A stretch of DNA of 64,000 nucleotides, from positions 58,352,338-58,416,337 of the forward strand of contig NC_087064.1 of the NCBI RefSeq assembly GCF_963678635.1, read 5' to 3'. This DNA is from Symsagittifera roscoffensis (lineage: Eukaryota; Xenacoelomorpha; Acoela; Convolutidae). Shown here piece by piece: positions 34,676-45,631 of the stretch. The notes beneath the pieces are model-generated. The model was not told the origin of the DNA. It saw only the letters and a list, made by a program, of their open reading frames with translations, and ran no database searches. Both the position numbers and the translations under genes were made by a program. Position 1 is the first letter of the stretch. Every line of letters begins with the position of its first letter.

Positions 34676-35568
34676 TGTAACATTCGCCCGGAAGATACAT
34701 ATCGACGGAAGACAAAACTAAGTCTTAAGACGACTGGCTAACGTCTAAACAGAGCTTTGCATGCTTTTCACCGTCTCTACCAAGCCAGTACTTTTCGGTG
34801 GTCTTTTCCAACATCGGGTCGACAAAAACCTTACTGCTTTCGGCTTCGTTCAAAACACCCAAATTAACTAGATTACATGCAGAAATAGTGAGCTCATGGC
34901 TGGGTCTCAGTATCCCCAGACCACGAGGTCACTTCTAAAAACAGGGCTACTACTATTTATTATATTACTATTGTTTATGTTCAGTAGATAAAAATCATCA
35001 TCTCCATCGAAGACGGATCAACCCTTTCCCCCAACTCCTAGCTTCTCATCCTTATCAAAATGAATCTAGATGTTAATTAAATTCAAATCAAGACATGACA
35101 AGAAGCTAAAAGTCTATATAACAGGCTAAAAGTTTCAGTCCCGAAACCCTTCCGGATCTTGACTTCTTCTTAATCCGGAAGGCTGTCCTCCACCCTTCAC
35201 CGTTGTCTGCAACACCCTTGCAACTATTGTAGCGACACAATAGTTGCAACTCGGAGTGTTCACTGCTATTCCTGCAATCTGCTATTGTTTTTTCTCACAA
35301 TTTTCGTACTTATCGTCCGCGCAACTAATGTTGTTGTGTTTTTTCTAGCTTTTCCGCGAAAATGGCCGTTTCTGACGTTTCTCAGAAATATGATGTCATC
35401 ATTCGAATTTTTAAAATTTAAAAATACCAGAATATTCTAGCCCTCACCGTTTGGCCAATCGTTCCAATAACGTTCTTAATTCTTAATAATCACCAATCCG
35501 GAAGGCTCGCTGCTAAAATTTCGAATTCTGTAGAGATTGCATTTTTCACATTCTGGTCGAATGTCACA
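34676..35568 (-). repeat. 3' LTR of element B (893 bp)
   Basis: Plus-strand ends TGTAACATTC...GAATGTCACA form a 10-bp inverted repeat with one mismatch; in sense it reads TGTGAC...GTTACA. AATAAA on the minus strand (34961-34956) is a possible poly(A) signal. It lacks a 30-bp segment present in the 5' LTR (58145-58174 region), probably a deletion between short repeats. Confidence 0.95.
35218..35249. other. Perfect hairpin in B's LTR
   Basis: Arms TTGCAACTATTGT (35218-35230) and ACAATAGTTGCAA (35237-35249), loop AGCGAC. The same 13-bp arms occur in the other LTR at 58236-58248 and 58255-58267. A structure at this position could act in the LTR transcript (R/U5) or as a dyad protein-binding site. 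Confidence 0.8.
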
Positions 35569-35596
35569 TACTCCCCGGACAGTCCGGTCAATGTCC
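35569..35596 (-). promoter_or_regulatory. Candidate polypurine-tract region of element B
   Basis: In sense the last bases before the 3' LTR are ATTGACCGGACTGTCCGGGGAGTA, containing a CCGGAC-T-GTCCGG dyad and a short purine run GGGGAG. D has the same block with small changes. It is not a classical long polypurine tract, but its position is right for plus-strand priming. The GTCCGGGGAGT part also occurs inside pol. Confidence 0.55.
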
Positions 35597-36389
35597 TCAT
35601 TGAATCACGCAATGTTCGTAAAATAGATAAAGTGTCATCGAACAGAATTTACAAAATGCACGAAATTACCTTTATCCACGTCACATCGACTCACTGCAGA
35701 ACATAAATGGCATCATACTACATCACTATAGCCTTCAAATTCTTTCATCAATCTGCACATTGAGGATATGACTTAAGATAAAACATATTTTCTGACTTCC
35801 AGTGTCAATGTCCCGATTAAAACTTTTTCTCTTAGATTTAAAAGGTGCTGGCTTGCAGGACAGTCCTGCCAACCAACAAGCTAAAATTATCCTACTATGC
35901 TTCTCCCTTCGGAAATCTTGCTTGTTATTGTCGTGAATACTAAAACTAAGAAACTCTGTGGTTAGCAAGAACAATGAAACAATCTCCCTCTTCGAGAGAT
36001 TACTCAAGCCTTCCATGTCACCACAAAGTGATCAGTTCTCCTAGCTGATTGAAAACAGTCATGCAGGCTGAAATATTTAAATATACTCCTTCACTCAAAC
36101 CTTTCTAAATAAATAGTAAGTGAGTGTCTCTAAAGCCACTCAACTAAAATCAAAATCCAAATTTGAAAATGCAACAATTTCAAAACTCAACTAAATGTTT
36201 CAGTTTTCAATTACAACTTGGTTGCTTGGTTTCTCACTTGAGTTTTTTCACACACATAAAACAATTCTGAGTTTTAGCTTTTCCTTCATTACCCCTTTGT
36301 TTTCTTCTTTTTTCGTCGTTTAGAAGTTCTAAAACTTCTAAATTCTTCTAATTTTTGTCTCTTTTCTCATCTTGCTTTTCGGTCATTCG
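35597..36389 (-). other. 3' untranslated region of element B
   Basis: No credible gene. It is conserved with the D copy (11141-11887), including AAACTCAGAATTGTTTT, CACTTACTATTTAT, ATTTCAGCCTGC and the GATTGTTTCA..TTCT stretch. It separates ORF3 from the LTR. Confidence 0.65.
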
Positions 36390-39300
36390 TCAATGCTCCA
36401 TTTCTTCCTCCTGTGATACTGACTCTGCACTCTCAGTCTCCGTATCTTGTAACACATCATTAGCTATCCTGACGCTGCTGGAAGCCGTCCTCCAACACTT
36501 CTGCTCTTCCACCCTCTGTTTACAACAAGGTAGGGGATCCACGTTAGATTCTCTGTTCCTGCAGAAGCTGTTGTGGAGACACAACGTCACGTTTCTCTCC
36601 AAATCTTCTTTCAGCATCTCTGCTTTCTCCTTTCCACTACGTTCATTCGTCATGGAAATTCTTTTCACAGCGGTGGTCACTGCATTCCGATGAGTCACGA
36701 GAGCTCGCTTAAAAGCTCCTACTCCAATGTCCAGCTGATATTCACTGTACACTCTGCCATGCTTCGACATATGCTTCTTCGCATACTCGTACAACCATGC
36801 AGTCATGTTAGCTCTGAACCATGGCATCAATCATTTTCTTGCCCATATCTTCTTCACTTCCATCGGAATGTTTAGAACTTTGCACATTGTCTCAAAAAGA
36901 TCTAAATCTTTTAGACAATCTAACTTCCGCAACTGTTCTCTCGTCGGTGCCTCCTGTCTGTTATTTTCTCTCACATGAGCTTCCAGCCATCGTATCGCCG
37001 TCATAACTCCCACTATCACTATTGTTACGGGCTGTGATGAATCTGGTAAACCCATGGAGAGCAGCTCTCCAGAGTCCCAGATCAACGTCAGAATACTACG
37101 CTTGGGATACCACCAGGTCTGCAGCAAGCAGTGGCAAGGAAACTCGTCATGCGTCAACATGATGCTCCTCCAATTACGTTTTCCTGAAGCTTCCAGCAAT
37201 GGTTCCACTTCCATCATCACTCGGTGGACTTCATCATTCTCATCTACTGCATTGTAATCTGTGACAGTTGATCCTCTCTGTTTCTGTTTCTCGAAGTCAC
37301 TGAAATTCCCGCTCACATATCCCATGAACTTCTTTCCTAATATTGACTCCAATTCTTCTCTGGTTCTCTCTGGAACTGCTGAGAACATCTTACATAGCAA
37401 TTCGTATGACTTCTCGGACATTCTCGCCAGTCTCACACACTTCGGCACTGAGAAGGCTTGATCCACAATCGTTCTCGTACTCTTTACGTCCACAGCCACG
37501 AAATGTACAGGGTATCTGCTCTTGCACATTGGAGCCAATGTTGAACCCACCAAATATCGTGCTCCTGATGGTCTACAATAAGTCTCACTGTGTCTAATGT
37601 TCATTTCCGTCTCGATTGCTTCCCTACATTTTCCTATGTATTTCTGCTCAGTCTGCAGAACTCCTGGGAATACTTCTACACTGATGGCTGTGACCATCTC
37701 ATGTTTCTGTTCTAGATTCAATAGTGACTCTAAAGAACCAAACATGCTGTAGAATCCTAGTGCAGTCACTAGATTCACATCGGTTCCTCCATGGCAATCT
37801 GCTATCAGTTCCGTTTTGGTTCTTGCTTTCATCACTACGTTCCCAAACAATACCGTCAATTGCTTGTGTTGTTTTTCCAGGGTCTTCACACAGTCCAGAC
37901 CTCCACAAACGTGACCCTCCAGTCCACAGACTTCCGCCAGACAGCTACCAGGTTTGACCCAGTCTTCTGGTCCCCAGCCAGGCAACTCCACTTTATCTTC
38001 TCCGTTGCTCTTAGAGGCCGTTATCATCACATCATATATGATGTTGAGGTCACTCAGGTTACAGTCTGCATTCAGTTCCCTCTGTACGTCTTGTGTCGCC
38101 CGTAATATTGAGTCAGCGTTGGGACTAGGACACCATGATGGCCTCATCAATTCCCACACTGCCATCAAGCTCGTTCTCAGTAATTCATCTGAGAATCCCA
38201 ACCCAAACTCCACTCTTTTGTCGGATTTTGGTACTGAAGGTGCAGTCACCTCTTCTTCCAAGACCAGTCCCAATTTGGCCTGTGGATTGTTAACGCTTTT
38301 AATCGTTACAATTCTGGACGTCCAGAATCTTAGCAACACCGCCTGCTCATAATCAAAGAAGCAATCGCGTATGTCTTCACTCAGGAAAGGATTGTACGCT
38401 ATCCCTATGATCCCGGATACGTAGCTATACGATTTCTTCTTGATCGGTCCACAGTATTCACTGGATTTCGGCAATGCTCCCATAGATTCTTTAGTGAGTC
38501 TCAGCTCCTTGTTTGAGAATCTCCTGATTTCGTCTATCTTTTTCATGGGTTCTAATTCTTCGGGTTCTTTCATGTTCACCCTCATTGGTTTACTTTGCTG
38601 CATATCCAGCAGTGCTAGCAAGAATAAGGCTTTCGTTCGCTCATCGCCCTCCTTAAACATTTTAACACAGGTGTTCAGTGCAGGTACTGAAATCTGCTCT
38701 ATCAGGAATCGAATGAAACAGAGAGCGTCTCTCCGCTTCGCACACGCTACTGCTGCTCCCTCCTGGACTATCAGATCCCTCAGGTTCGTCATAAGGAAAA
38801 CCTTCTCCTCTTTTGATCTCTTTCTTTCTTCTGAGTCATATTCTTCGCGAGTCAGTCCCATCATGCACCAGGCGAACCAGAGTTGTAACTCTGTTCTTAC
38901 ATAAGGTACTGCCACGAGAGCATGTATTCTTGGCGTAGTCCTCATTTCTTCTTCGAAATACCTCAATACTACTGCTTTCCATGGAAGGCTCACCAACTGC
39001 TCCATCGTTTCTGTCTGTATGTCTGACGACGCCAAAGTCCCGTACGCCTTCTGCTTGAGGGTGGTGCCTTGCAGCATAGTTTCCAGATAACCCTCCATGG
39101 CTTTTGCGTCTTCCAGGGCCATTACATACCCTCTAGCCGAGTTTCGGCATTCTAACATCTCCATGTATCCACCGATGGGTTCATCTATCGACACAGTCTC
39201 CGACACTGTCAGTCGGTTGTATTCCACTGGTGTTAGTTGTCCTGCGACACTTCCCTTTCCATGATTCATGGGAGATGGCTTGAAGTCTTTTATTGTGCTC

Positions 39301-40079
39301 TCTCCACATTGGCTGAGTATTTCCATTTCTAAGGTTGCTCCAGTCAGAGTGCGGTCACTCCTTTTGGATTTATAACCTGTTGACTTTATCCCCGCCATGA
39401 GAATGGGTGGCACCATCGCTATATCAGTTAACATCTTATCTGTGCCAGACAGTTGATAATCCCCTTGCCCCAAATCCATGACCTCCTCAACTCGTTTCCT
39501 TTTCGCTGAATTACCAGCTTTCATTGATATTTCTGAACACACCTTCGTCTTTCCAACTCTCCTCGGCATCACTCTGCTGCCTAACTTCATTTTCATTGCA
39601 TTGATTTTATCAATCACCAATTTTGATCGCATCGTCCCTCTCCTGGTTCTTGACAGATACACCACCTCTCCTTTATTGTCCTGTGGTATCATCTTGATGG
39701 GAGAATTCGCTTCACTTTCATCAGTGGCCGAGTCGATCAATAACTCACTCAGTCTCCCTTCACAATCATCAAGCTTGTCAAGTACTTCTCTCATCAAGGG
39801 TTGGTTGAGAGCCGTTTTCAGAATGGACTGGGTCCCATAGCTCTGAACTACGGTCCAGACCTCTTCCATAAACGCCACTCTGTCTAGTTTGCATCCCGTC
39901 CTACTCTCGTGGTCTCGGTGATGTACTTCCCATTCTTCTTCGGGCAGCGTTCCCAAGAAAGGTACTCTGGCTGAGGCTTCTATTCTTCTCCTCCGAGGTG
40001 ATTCCATGAGGATTCTCTGGTCGTTATTTCTTGAATTGCCAGGAGAGCTGCTCTCCAGCAAATTCCGTTTCATTTCCAT
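36390..40079 (-). pseudogene. ORF3 of element B (about 1,229 residues with one internal TGA)
   Basis: Frame from Met40079 (MEMKRNLLESS), open for 1,082 residues to a TGA at 36831-36833, then in the same frame for 146 more to 36390. D has CGA (Arg) and A has CGC at the matching codon, so the TGA is a C-to-T nonsense mutation. Conserved blocks: LSRTRRGTMRSKLV, MNHGKGSVAGQLTPVEYNR, RYFEEEMRTTPR, VSGIIGIAYNPFLS, LPGWGPEDWVKPGSCLAEVC, IADCHGGTDVNLVTALGFYS, LVTA-type ISVEVFPGVLQTEQKYIG, KAFSVPKCVRLARMS-like QAFSVPKCVRLARMSEKSY, FPCHCLLQTWWYP, PWFRANMTAWLYEYAKKHM. The hydrophobic TIVIVGVMTAI stretch could be a buried or membrane segment. No known family was recognised. Its conservation across four copies shows it was under selection in the family. 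Confidence 0.75.
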
Positions 40080-40136
40080 AAAGGCTGACGGAGACTCCAG
40101 TGTCGAGATGCTTTCATCCGCTGGCTCAGTCGTTTC

Positions 40137-42222
40137 TCAAGCATTATTCTCAAGATCACTGAAGATGTTGAAATCCAGGCTGGATGTTCCTCCTGTCGAT
40201 GCCCTGTCGTCTTCCCCACTATCTTGATCTTGTTGCATGGGTTCTTCGGTTTGACGGCTTCCACCCTGTCCGTCATCTCCTTCTGACTTATCCTTGTTCG
40301 AGCTCGATGGTCCTTGTTCGTCATGGTCGGCTTCTTCCTGGAATCTCGGTATGAGCAATGTACCGGCCGATTCATCTTCCTCTTCTCCATGGACCACTTT
40401 GATTTCTTCGCAGCCGAAGGGTGCTAGGAAGGTTCTCGTCTGCAGTATTCCTCCCACTCTCATCTCCTGTTTTACACTAGTCAGGATCAATGAGGCTTCA
40501 GGCAGTTCGGTCCTGCCTCTCATCTTCATCGGAGCTAAACCTAACCCCTTCCATTCCTCGTCAAATCTTCCAGGCTTGGGAGTCTCGGCGTTGCTTATTC
40601 GCCTTCTCGTTGCTTGATCCGTGTATGCAAATCGTGTGTACTGTAAAACGGCGGCATTTCTCCCTACAAAGTATGGATCCATCGTTCCCACGAAATTCCC
40701 TAATCTCCTTTCATTGGTTTCGAATGCTCTCAACCTATGAGTTTGTACCACGGAGACTGCTCCGAGCAACATCCTTCTTATCATAGGGAATTCAGGGATT
40801 GCCTCCGGCAGCTTCTTGTAATCGCCCCAGTCCTTCGTCTCTTCTCCCACTTTGTAATATGCTGCAGTGAAACGAGGCACTCTGGTTATTTCACCATTCG
40901 TTTTATCATAGGGTCTCAGATTCCAAAGCTTTGGAAACACTTCGATGTGGCCTCTTTCTACTTCTCCCATGCGATCACGGAAGTGATCGTCAAAATTGAT
41001 GACTGTCATCTCTGGCTCCGATATTTTCGCAAATAACAGATCTTCACTCATGAGCTCCCGCAATGTGTGCTGCTCACACCAGTTCAGTGTACTACCGTCC
41101 ACTGCCGATATGAGGTTCAGGTGCAGCACCGACCTCCTATATGCTTCCACTTTAACGTCAGGGAACGCAAATGTGACTGCTGGTCCATAGATCACTGTCA
41201 CGAACATCCTCCTCTCTCTCAATCGTCTCGTCTTCTCCCGTTCCAAAGCAATTTTGTTGCAAGAGATACTGGATAAGAGTGTGTCTCAGGTCTCTTATCT
41301 TGTTCCACGAGTCCGTGGATCTCTTTATATCCAAGTTCCTCACTCTCTCTTTCATCTGCTCTGGACAGCGTGCCAGTTTCATTAGTCCTCCCAAGTTTCC
41401 GTGGGTAATTGCAATCAATGTCAGAAGTCCGTCTAGCCGCAGGTTCTGGATTCCATCGGTGAGCTGCATCGCCGGTCCTTTCACGAAGCTCTCCGCTCCG
41501 AATGTCACGAACAAGGCTATTAGTTCCACTATCGATACTTTCACTACTGCTTGGAGGAATTCTTTTATCAAATAGTGCGAGACTTTCGGGTAAACTTTAG
41601 CCAAGAAGGACGCGGTCCATCCGGCTCCCAACCCTTCTAGCATGCTGTCTGTCCTTTCAAAGCCCTCCTGTCCTTTCACTTCCTGGGTCCCGAAGGTTTC
41701 CAGAGTAATCTGACACATTCTGTTTACAAACTCAGCGGTCTTTTCTCCGGCATTTTCCACCAGGTTCACCTCCTTCAACAAGTAGGCATGTATCTTTGTG
41801 ATCATCACGGGGCCTTGCTCAAAAGCATCTGCACCCAATGCCGCTACTCTAGGGTTCAGGTGTAGCCACTGGTTGGCTTCCGGCTTGGTTCTCAGAACCA
41901 TCGCTTCCAAGTGAGCTCTCGTCTCTAGTGAGTTTTTCCTTCTTGTGTCTTCACCTGCCACTTCCATTGCTCGGAACCACAAGTCGTTGGACATTGCCGC
42001 AATCACTCGATGGTCATCGTCTATTCCCGGCTTCAGTTTGAGTTGTCGACTGAAATTGGACAGTTCCAACCCCAGCACCTCGTCCAACACTAACATGTGT
42101 AGCGCATGGTCCTTGAATCCTCTCATCGCAATTGAGATATCTGACCATACTGCAGGCAGTTCAGCCTTAAGTGGCCTCAGGTTCTCCATTTCTATCATGC
42201 GATTCGGGGCTGATATGATCAC
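40137..42222 (-). pseudogene. ORF2 C-terminal part of element B
   Basis: Two frames: 42222-41158 (starting IISAPNRMIEMENLRPLKAE) and 41246-40137 (FVTVIYGPAVTFAFPDVKVE onward). The first follows the SGNH frame after a 1-nt shift at about 42220. The second returns to the original frame after a deletion near 41200 that removes about 30 residues kept by A and D (around PLLTGLCLSM). Blocks shared with A and D: VLDEVLGLELSNFSRQLKL, LRTKPEANQWLHLNPRVAAL, HLNLISAVDGSTLNWCEQ, WNLRPYDKTNGEITRVP, TDQATRRRISNAETPKPGRF. The C-terminus is acidic and Gln-rich and ends LDFNIFSDLENNA with TGA at 40137-40139. No recognised family. Confidence 0.75.
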
Positions 42223-45200
42223 GTCATATTTTCCTTCAAAAGTAAGGCTACAATCGCATACACGAATTTCAGTCCATCCGGGAGATGTGCATATCCCCGA
42301 GACAACGCGAATACTACTCTCAGTGCCACTTTATTGAATGACCCCTCCTTTGTCGCATCCACCACTTCACCCATCGACTCAAGGATGTCTTTTATCGCTG
42401 GCCATACTGCGTTCTCTGCTGTTGTAGGATCTCTGAGTCTGCTAAGAAAACCTCTACTGTGTAGATGGTCATTGATGCCAGCAAACACAATCGTAATTGG
42501 GTTCATGTCCGTCTGCCTTTGTACCCCTATAGCCAAAGATACTGATTGCAGTAGGTCCAGGTCGACCGCTGCCAACATTATGACGTCCGGCCAAAACAAA
42601 GACTTGGAGGTGTACACGAACTCTGAATTCGCTACTACCATAATCTTGGCCTTCCTCATCTCTGCTTTGTCATAGGCGGCGAAGATGGTCTCATCTTTCT
42701 TTATCGCTGTCAATCCGCCATATCTCTGGGCATCACCATCTTGGTTCACTAGTTTTGGGTACACTCTTTCCTTCACATGACCAGGTGGTGTCGTCAGTTG
42801 CCTGAATATCTTCACGTGTTGTCCAATCGGCGCTCTCGTCGTCAGGAATCTTCCTGGTCTCTCTTCACGATTCCCCTCATCATGGTTCAATCTCACATCT
42901 TGCAACGGTCTCGCATTCACTGGAAACATCTTGTTGTTAGAGGGCAGTCCGTCCAAGTCAGCAAATCTCAAGGCCGTCGTGGAGCTGAAATTTATGCTAG
43001 CGGCTATCAACCAGTCTACGCCGGTTATCGAGTACAATCTGCTGAGGGATAGCATTGCTCCATTCAGCATCCTCCTTGCATCTTCGATGAAGCTTACTCT
43101 CTGAAGATCCAGCTTCATTAGTTCGTCTTTGTATATATGCCAGGGAGACGGTATGGGTCTCGACCACATCAATGAGCCTCTGCTCGGTCTCTCCTCTCGA
43201 CTGGTACTTGTCGTCTCCGATCTAGTGTCCAATCTAGATGTGCCTGCTGTCTCTTCGATTGGGTTGACAGGTCCTATTCTTCTCCTAGGATGAATGGTCC
43301 TCCTCATCGGTGCTTCTCCCAATCGATCCTGTACGTCTGTTCTTTGACCTGGTTCGCTGGAGCTTTGTTGCTTGTAGTTCGTGACGGCCGGGACCGTACC
43401 CAAGCGTGTTTCCAGGCTAGGAGGCACAAAGGTGGTAATCACCGCATCACTCACTGTTCCTTCTTCCTTCAGCACTCCTGTGTCAAAGAGTTCTGCTTCC
43501 AGCTCGTCCAACCGCTCTTGGAAGACTCGATTCAACCAAGCTTGTCGTTCGATACTGTCGAAGTGGATGCCGTCCGTGGTCAGTCTGGCCTGATCCATGG
43601 CTCTCAACTCATGTTCGATATCCATGAGGATCATTCTTCCGGCGTTTCGACTTGCTAGGTTCCTCAAGATGTTGTTCCACCTGACGACTCCCTCGTTGTG
43701 CCTTCTTCCTGATGCTGTAAGGCTTCTCGTATTCATTGGCACAGTGCAAACGGTCAGTACCGCGCAACTGAATTTCTGCCAGAGGGTCGTAAACAAACAC
43801 ACCATCATTGACTCCCATAGTGCTTCCTGCTCATCTGATACTCTGGAGATGTCATTCGTCCCAACTAAGATCATCACACTGGTAATCCTCCCTGGATTCA
43901 TCAGTTCCACCATCCGATATAATTGGGCTATCGTCGCGCCTCCAAAGGCCATCACCGTGGTGACCCACGAGGACTTCAAATTCGACAGCACTCTGACTAA
44001 GCTGTCTCCCAATATCAGATGAGAGGTCCCGAGCGGTGGTTGCTGCAGGTTTACAGCCGGGCTCCAAGTAGCTCGATTGAAGCAGGCCCTCGGATCTGTC
44101 TCCGGAACTCCCGTGAAATTGTATTTCAATTGATTATTCTTTTGCACGTCTATTATGCGAGACACTTTCTTCGCTGGCATCTTCCGCACTTTCCTCTCTG
44201 GGATTCTCGAGCTCCCCATGAGTGGTGTCACGTCACTTATCCCCTGTCTGATCAGAGTCTGGGAGAGTCGTACTCTGCCCGTATCGTCAATCGTTCCATA
44301 GGGTGCAGTCACCCCGGAACCTGGCGCATTCTTGTTAGCGACCAGTCGTCCAGCTGTCTCTATCAGTTTCCTCACTGTCTGTTCTACGACGGGATCACCC
44401 AAGGTGTCGCTAGGATCCGGGATCGTTACTCGATTTGTCTCTGCTGGGAGCCTTGTCTCCGTTGTTTGACTCATTTCTCGAGGCGTCAAGAGCTCCATCG
44501 GGGACTGCCCACGAGGAATATCCCTTGCAGGTATCACTTTCTCCACGGCCGTTGTCAACGCCACCTGCTCCGATCGCTCTTTGTAGTCCTGCCTCAAGCG
44601 CTCAATCTCTTGACCCTGCTTTTTGTTGCAGTCTTCAAACAACTTTCTCCACATGTCCCGATCTTCCTCCATCTGGAGCATGCTTCTGGTCATCTCGTCC
44701 AGCTCCTTCTTTGTACTTTTCAGCTCATCGTTCATCTCGTCCAGATCTTGCATGGTTTGGTTCGTCTGAACCTTCTGTGCTACTTTCGCCCTTTTTGGTG
44801 GCACAGCTGCTCTCAGTGGTGAACCAGACGAGGTCGCCTCGCTGTTCATCTCCCGATGCATTCCCGTCAGCCCAGGTTTGGGCTTGGAGGGCATTGGCAT
44901 CTCACCTGGTTGGTAAGTCCTAGAAATTCCCAATCGAGGCTCATTCGCCAAGTCACTCCCTGAGAGAGCCCCGTTTCTCCACCTCATCACTCTCTTGTTC
45001 GGGCGGTCTAGTACTCCTCTTTCTCCATATGCTGCCATCAACAGGACTTCCGTGGGGCGGTCCCCACGGTTGTCGTGCCCCAAGATGTTGATCAGGGCGG
45101 TCAGCAACATGACTACCTCTGGGTCCTCCAGAGCGAAGTCTCGATCGATCAGCCGACGATAGATCGCATCTATCATCGGTCCTACATATGCCTCTGCCAG

Positions 45201-45233
45201 GTCCATCAATTCATCCAAGTTGAAGTTGTCCAT
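42219..45233 (-). CDS. ORF2 N-terminal part of element B: SGNH hydrolase polyprotein
   Basis: 1,004 residues from Met45233. Residues 1-60 form a helical N-terminus (DLAEAYVGPMIDAIYRRLID), about 160-225 a predicted coiled coil (MNDELKSTKKELDEMTRSML), 230-360 linker. The SGNH hydrolase domain is at about 403-580: block I LILGDSLVRV (Ser411), MAFGGAT (Gly431, block II), ILVGTNDIS (Asn460, block III) and TDGIHFD (Asp554, His557, block V). All four SGNH signature positions are present. Around 855-985 a second, SGNH-like block set lacks the serine motif (VVANSEF, ITIVFAGINDHLHSRGF, VVFALSRGYAHLPDGL). The family predicts serine esterase activity; the substrate is unknown. Esterase domains are known in ORF1 of some non-LTR retrotransposons but are unexpected in a Ty3/gypsy element. 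The frame is lost by a 1-nt shift near 42220. Confidence 0.85.
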   Translation of the reverse strand: MDNFNLDELMDLAEAYVGPMIDAIYRRLIDRDFALEDPEVVMLLTALINILGHDNRGDRPTEVLLMAAYGERGVLDRPNKRVMRWRNGALSGSDLANEPRLGISRTYQPGEMPMPSKPKPGLTGMHREMNSEATSSGSPLRAAVPPKRAKVAQKVQTNQTMQDLDEMNDELKSTKKELDEMTRSMLQMEEDRDMWRKLFEDCNKKQGQEIERLRQDYKERSEQVALTTAVEKVIPARDIPRGQSPMELLTPREMSQTTETRLPAETNRVTIPDPSDTLGDPVVEQTVRKLIETAGRLVANKNAPGSGVTAPYGTIDDTGRVRLSQTLIRQGISDVTPLMGSSRIPERKVRKMPAKKVSRIIDVQKNNQLKYNFTGVPETDPRACFNRATWSPAVNLQQPPLGTSHLILGDSLVRVLSNLKSSWVTTVMAFGGATIAQLYRMVELMNPGRITSVMILVGTNDISRVSDEQEALWESMMVCLFTTLWQKFSCAVLTVCTVPMNTRSLTASGRRHNEGVVRWNNILRNLASRNAGRMILMDIEHELRAMDQARLTTDGIHFDSIERQAWLNRVFQERLDELEAELFDTGVLKEEGTVSDAVITTFVPPSLETRLGTVPAVTNYKQQSSSEPGQRTDVQDRLGEAPMRRTIHPRRRIGPVNPIEETAGTSRLDTRSETTSTSREERPSRGSLMWSRPIPSPWHIYKDELMKLDLQRVSFIEDARRMLNGAMLSLSRLYSITGVDWLIAASINFSSTTALRFADLDGLPSNNKMFPVNARPLQDVRLNHDEGNREERPGRFLTTRAPIGQHVKIFRQLTTPPGHVKERVYPKLVNQDGDAQRYGGLTAIKKDETIFAAYDKAEMRKAKIMVVANSEFVYTSKSLFWPDVIMLAAVDLDLLQSVSLAIGVQRQTDMNPITIVFAGINDHLHSRGFLSRLRDPTTAENAVWPAIKDILESMGEVVDATKEGSFNKVALRVVFALSRGYAHLPDGLKFVYAIVALLLKENMT

Positions 45234-45631
45234 TCTATTCTTTCAAGTTTGATTTGATTCGATTCGATATTTGACTCAAGTGAGTTATTAAATGATCAAT
45301 CAGGATCTAGAAAAGAAGTCACAAATATCACACTTGTCTGTTTCACCTTAACATATATCGTTAAAATTTGCTTAAAAACAGTTCAGATAAAAAGATATTT
45401 ATCCTAAAACTTATTAAAATCAGTTGGTTTCTAAAATTTTGGAATTCGACCTAAGATTGGACAGTCCAAACTTTGGATCTATTCCCAAGATCGTCATTTA
45501 GTTGTTCATGGTCACTAACCCCTACTTACCCATGATCTTAATAACCTAACACATAACATAACATAACATAACACACATATCACATATTACATACAACTTA
45601 GTCTTTGGCCTAACACCCTCTCGGACATCAC
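45234..45631 (-). other. Pol/ORF2 intergenic region of element B
   Basis: 398 nt without a gene. In sense it has a TGTTA-type run (GTTATGTTATGTTATG, about 45550-45570) and a good 3' splice-site-like string CTTCTTTTCTAG about 75 nt upstream of the ORF2 Met. Together with a matching candidate in A this suggests ORF2 is made from a spliced or separate mRNA. Confidence 0.5.

Noticed and set aside
36831-36833. TGA in ORF3 of B as a recoded or read-through codon
   Set aside because: D has CGA and A has CGC at this codon, so a simple C-to-T nonsense mutation explains it.
36831-40079. ORF3 as a retroviral envelope
   Set aside because: No signal peptide, furin-type site or C-terminal membrane anchor; only one hydrophobic stretch (TIVIVGVMTAI).
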